Shown here in pieces: positions 6,777-8,442 of a DNA stretch of 8,442 nucleotides (position 1 is the first letter of the stretch; the number at the start of each line of letters is the position of its first letter). A program made the position numbers and the translations under genes. The notes below the pieces were generated by a model. It worked only from the letters and a program-made list of their open reading frames with translations, ran no database searches and was not told the DNA's origin. The stretch spans positions 1 through 8,442 of the forward strand of contig DQUX01000398.1 of NCBI GenBank assembly GCA_015662065.1, read 5' to 3'. The stretch is from Anaerolineales bacterium. Lineage in GTDB: Bacteria > Chloroflexota > Anaerolineae > B4-G1 > DUEL01.

Positions 6777-6803
6777 AGCCCGATGCCTCCCCGGCATCGG
6801 GCT
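6777..6803. terminator. Bidirectional hairpin between convergent genes
   Basis: AGCCCGATGCC (6777-6787) pairs perfectly with GGCATCGGGCT (6793-6803) around a 5-base loop. It starts 10 bases after the plus-strand stop and 21 bases after the minus-strand TPR gene stop. The minus side continues TGTTGTGTCTTT, moderately T-rich. The plus side continues CCCTTGTCGCC, which is weak. It probably ends both transcripts, more strongly on the minus strand. Confidence 0.75.
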
Positions 6804-6824
6804 CCCTTGTCGCCAAAGAGTCGG

Positions 6825-7496
6825 TCACGGCTGACGGAAGCGGGCCTCCAGTTGCTCCAACAGTTCCGCCGCCTCCACCAGCTTGTCCAGCGGGTTCTGG
6901 TCGCCCACGAAGTACCGATAGTCACAGGGCATCACATCCAGCGTGGTGACCAGGTCGTCGAACCGATCCCGCAACGCGCGTTGGCTCACCCCGTACAGAG
7001 TCGCCACCTCTCGCTGGGTGACGTTCCGCAGGTTGACCTTGCGCACGGTGTAGTCCAGCGCCGCCGCCCAGGCCTCCGGCTTGCGCAGGATCAGCGGCTG
7101 CTGGCCGATGGCGATGCGGTATTCCAACCACATCTGCAAGGCCGCGCCGACCTCCTCGATAGGCATTCCGGCGGTGGTCATCTTCTCGGTGAGGACGCTC
7201 TCCACCCCGTCCAGACCGCTGGCGAACAGCCGCTCGAACCGCTCCGCCACCTTCGACTCGGGCTCCAGCCGCAGGAACTCCGCCAGAGCCCGCAGCGCCT
7301 GATCGAAATCGCCGGCTCGGGAGAGCGCCTTGGCCAAATTGAGCCGGTACTCCGGCTCATCTGGGGCAGCGCGGACCGCAGCGCGGAACCGGTCCACCGC
7401 CCGCTCAATGTCCCATTCGAGGTAGGCTCGGAGCCCCTCCTGGTTGTAGGCCTCAGCCCGCTCCGGCCCAGAAGCGCGTCCCTTGGTGGCAGCCAT
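6825..7496 (-). CDS. TPR protein with C-terminal helix-turn-helix, function unknown
   Basis: A 223-residue soluble protein. Residues 13-46 (AYNQEGLRAYLEWDIERAVD and on) and 47-80 (YRLNLAKALSRAGDFDQALR and on) are two tetratricopeptide repeats, normally a protein-binding scaffold. A helical linker follows. Residues 140-185 (EAWAAALDYTVRKVNLRNVT, then QREVATLYGVSQRALRDRF) look like a helix-turn-helix in which QREVATLYGVS is helix-turn and QRALRDRF the recognition helix. The C-terminus is helical. It may link protein contact to DNA binding, but no target is visible. The start is the ATG at 7496 with AGAAGGGGGG just before it. A GTG at 7547 is in frame but falls in the promoter. The gene is monocistronic, between its own promoter and a hairpin terminator. 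Confidence 0.8.
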   Translation of the reverse strand: MAATKGRASGPERAEAYNQEGLRAYLEWDIERAVDRFRAAVRAAPDEPEYRLNLAKALSRAGDFDQALRALAEFLRLEPESKVAERFERLFASGLDGVESVLTEKMTTAGMPIEEVGAALQMWLEYRIAIGQQPLILRKPEAWAAALDYTVRKVNLRNVTQREVATLYGVSQRALRDRFDDLVTTLDVMPCDYRYFVGDQNPLDKLVEAAELLEQLEARFRQP

Positions 7497-7535
7497 CGTC
7501 CCCCCCCTTCTCGCCGTGCAGTCGTCGGTTTCCTG

Positions 7536-7563
7536 ATTATAGCACACCCGGCGGAGAGAGCAA
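7536..7563 (-). promoter_or_regulatory. Extended -10 promoter of the TPR/HTH gene
   Basis: A perfect TATAAT (7541-7536) is preceded by TGC, and TTGCTC lies 16 bases further upstream (7563-7558). The start point would be near 7529, giving a leader of about 33 bases. This is the best -10 in the window, and it excludes the longer GTG start at 7547. Confidence 0.75.
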
Positions 7564-7582
7564 CGCGGGGCCGCCGCCGCCC

Positions 7583-7648
7583 AGGGCTTTTCAAAGAATT
7601 GACTCAGGTGACAGTCACCTTGCCTGTGTTAGAACTGTGAAAAGCCCT
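7583..7648. mobile_element. 66-bp MITE-like element with 11-bp terminal inverted repeats
   Basis: AGGGCTTTTCA (7583-7593) and TGAAAAGCCCT (7638-7648) are perfect inverted repeats. Between them AGGTGACAGTCACCT (7606-7620) is a 7-bp-arm palindrome around one base. GCCGCCGCCC stands at 7573-7582 and again at 7650-7659, one base off the right end, and could be a target duplication, although GCC-rich sequence repeats easily by chance. The inside is AT-richer than the flanks and encodes nothing. It lies between the phosphatase stop and the TPR gene promoter. It could be a non-autonomous transposon, a regulatory palindrome, or a folded 3' end for the phosphatase transcript. Confidence 0.55.
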
Positions 7649-7660
7649 AGCCGCCGCCCC

Positions 7661-8131
7661 CTATCGATCGCGCTCCGCCAGGGCCACGATCCGCTCATAC
7701 CCGGCCTCGATGAGCCGGGCCAGCTCCGACGCGGTCGCCCGGTACTCCGCCAGGGAAAGGCCATAGGGATCGGCCACGCCGTGGGACTCGCCCGCCATCT
7801 CCGCCAGCAGACGGATCCGGTCCGTCGCCTGGGGAAAGGCCAGGCGGAGGGCCTCGACGTGATGGGGGGTCATCCCCAGAATCAGGTCCGCCTCCTGCAC
7901 CAGCCGTTCCGTGACCCGGCGGGAGCGGTGTCCGCCCAGGTCCACCCCCCGCTCGGCCATCGCTGCCACGGCCCCAGAGCTGGCCACCAGCCCATCCTCC
8001 GTCCAGACGCCGGCGGAGAGCACCTGCCAACCCCGTCGGGCGGGGTCCTGTGCCAGCCGGGCCCGCAGTAGGGCGGCCGCCATCGGTGAACGACAAAGAT
8101 TGCCCGTGCAGACAAACAGCACCGTCGCCAT
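7661..8131 (-). CDS. Low-molecular-weight protein tyrosine phosphatase
   Basis: A 156-residue cytosolic phosphatase of the LMW-PTP / arsenate reductase fold, which removes phosphate from phosphotyrosine by way of a cysteinyl-phosphate. The P-loop is CTGNLCRS (8-15) with nucleophile Cys8 and Arg14. The general acid is Asp121 in DPYG (121-124), and SAG (39-41) also fits the family. Length is usual. Position 12 is Leu; arginine phosphatases of the YwlE type have Thr there (CTGNTCR) and tyrosine phosphatases a larger aliphatic residue, so tyrosine is more likely. The ATG shares its A with the TGA of the upstream gene (TGATG) and has GGGGAGG just before it, so translation is coupled. No tyrosine kinase or capsule gene is visible to name a substrate. 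Confidence 0.9.
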   Translation of the reverse strand: MATVLFVCTGNLCRSPMAAALLRARLAQDPARRGWQVLSAGVWTEDGLVASSGAVAAMAERGVDLGGHRSRRVTERLVQEADLILGMTPHHVEALRLAFPQATDRIRLLAEMAGESHGVADPYGLSLAEYRATASELARLIEAGYERIVALAERDR

Positions 8132-8442
8132 CAGCCCTCCCCACGCATCTCCAGGACCTCCAGGAGCGCCATCAGCCCTCCGCTCACGACCGACTGCCCA
8201 CCCATCAGGATGGGGATGCCCGCCTCCCCCGCCGCGCGGGAGAACTCCCGCAGGAAAGGATCCCCCACCTCCTCCCAGCGGAAGAGGTCGGCGTGGAACC
8301 GATCGACGGCGGATGGCCAGAGCCCCCGCGCCGCCAGGATCACCCGGCTATCCAGCAGGGCCGCGTCGGCCAGGGTAGACAGCGCGGCGAAGAACCCCTC
8401 CCCCCCCACCCGCTCCAGGAAATCGGCCAACAGACTGCGCAC
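8131..8442 (-). CDS. Unrecognised protein, reaches window edge (5' end probably missing)
   Basis: The frame is open for 103 residues to the window edge. The last codon in view, at 8442-8440, is GTG, so it could be the start, but no upstream sequence is available to show a ribosome binding site and it may equally be internal. The visible protein is alpha-helical, with GGEGFFAALSTLADAALLDS (13-32), an acidic and aromatic middle (DRFHADLFRWEEVGDPFLREF) and a Gly-rich segment PILMGGQSVVSGGLMALLE near the end. I recognise no family. Its stop overlaps the phosphatase start by one base, so the two are co-expressed. Codon and base composition match the neighbours. Confidence 0.7.
   Translation of the reverse strand: MRSLLADFLERVGGEGFFAALSTLADAALLDSRVILAARGLWPSAVDRFHADLFRWEEVGDPFLREFSRAAGEAGIPILMGGQSVVSGGLMALLEVLEMRGEG

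Noticed and set aside
7497..7547. N-terminal extension of the TPR/HTH protein from a GTG at 7547
   Set aside because: The extension covers the TATAAT box and the predicted transcript start, and the ATG at 7496 has its own ribosome binding site.

Overview
The window is high-GC bacterial DNA, densely packed, with short intergenic gaps and frequent GTG starts. The gene set suggests a heterotrophic Chloroflexota (Anaerolineae-like) genome: a soluble GAF-GAF histidine kinase, a single-subunit GlcD-type oxidase, a small-molecule aminotransferase of the alanine-glyoxylate class, a terpenoid-cyclase-like toroid protein and a TPR/helix-turn-helix protein. That assignment is an inference from family content and style. 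No rRNA, tRNA or other taxonomic marker is present.

Layout, left to right. Positions 1-150 hold a 41-bp tandem repeat, cut by the window edge, followed by two further hairpins. A two-gene minus-strand operon follows: an aminotransferase (2792-1620) then a GlcD-like FAD oxidase (1593-190). It is read from a promoter at 2901-2873 that overlaps the T-tract of the terminator of the next unit. Together the two enzymes could turn glycolate into glyoxylate and then glycine. The next minus-strand unit has an HhH-GPD DNA glycosylase (5669-4782) whose stop overlaps a candidate GTG start of a dual-GAF histidine kinase (4785-2959). It ends in a clear intrinsic terminator at 2940-2900.

At about 5670-5840 transcription diverges. 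A near-consensus promoter (TTGTCT, 17 bp, TATACT) drives the only plus-strand gene, a 307-residue toroid-like protein of unknown function (5843-6766). It converges on a TPR/HTH protein gene (7496-6825), and a perfect 11-bp hairpin sits between the two stops. The TPR gene has an extended -10 promoter (TGC-TATAAT), which decides its start codon. Just upstream of that promoter lies a 66-bp element with perfect 11-bp terminal inverted repeats, an inner palindrome and possible flanking duplications, resembling a MITE. The right end carries a low-molecular-weight protein tyrosine phosphatase (8131-7661), translationally coupled to an unrecognised gene that runs to the window edge.

Most of the window is ordinary metabolism, repair and signalling. 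The least explained parts are the repeat elements (1-142, 1608-1628, 7583-7648), the toroid protein with clustered Cys/His, the TPR/HTH protein and the unrecognised right-edge protein. No defence system, CRISPR array or prophage was found.
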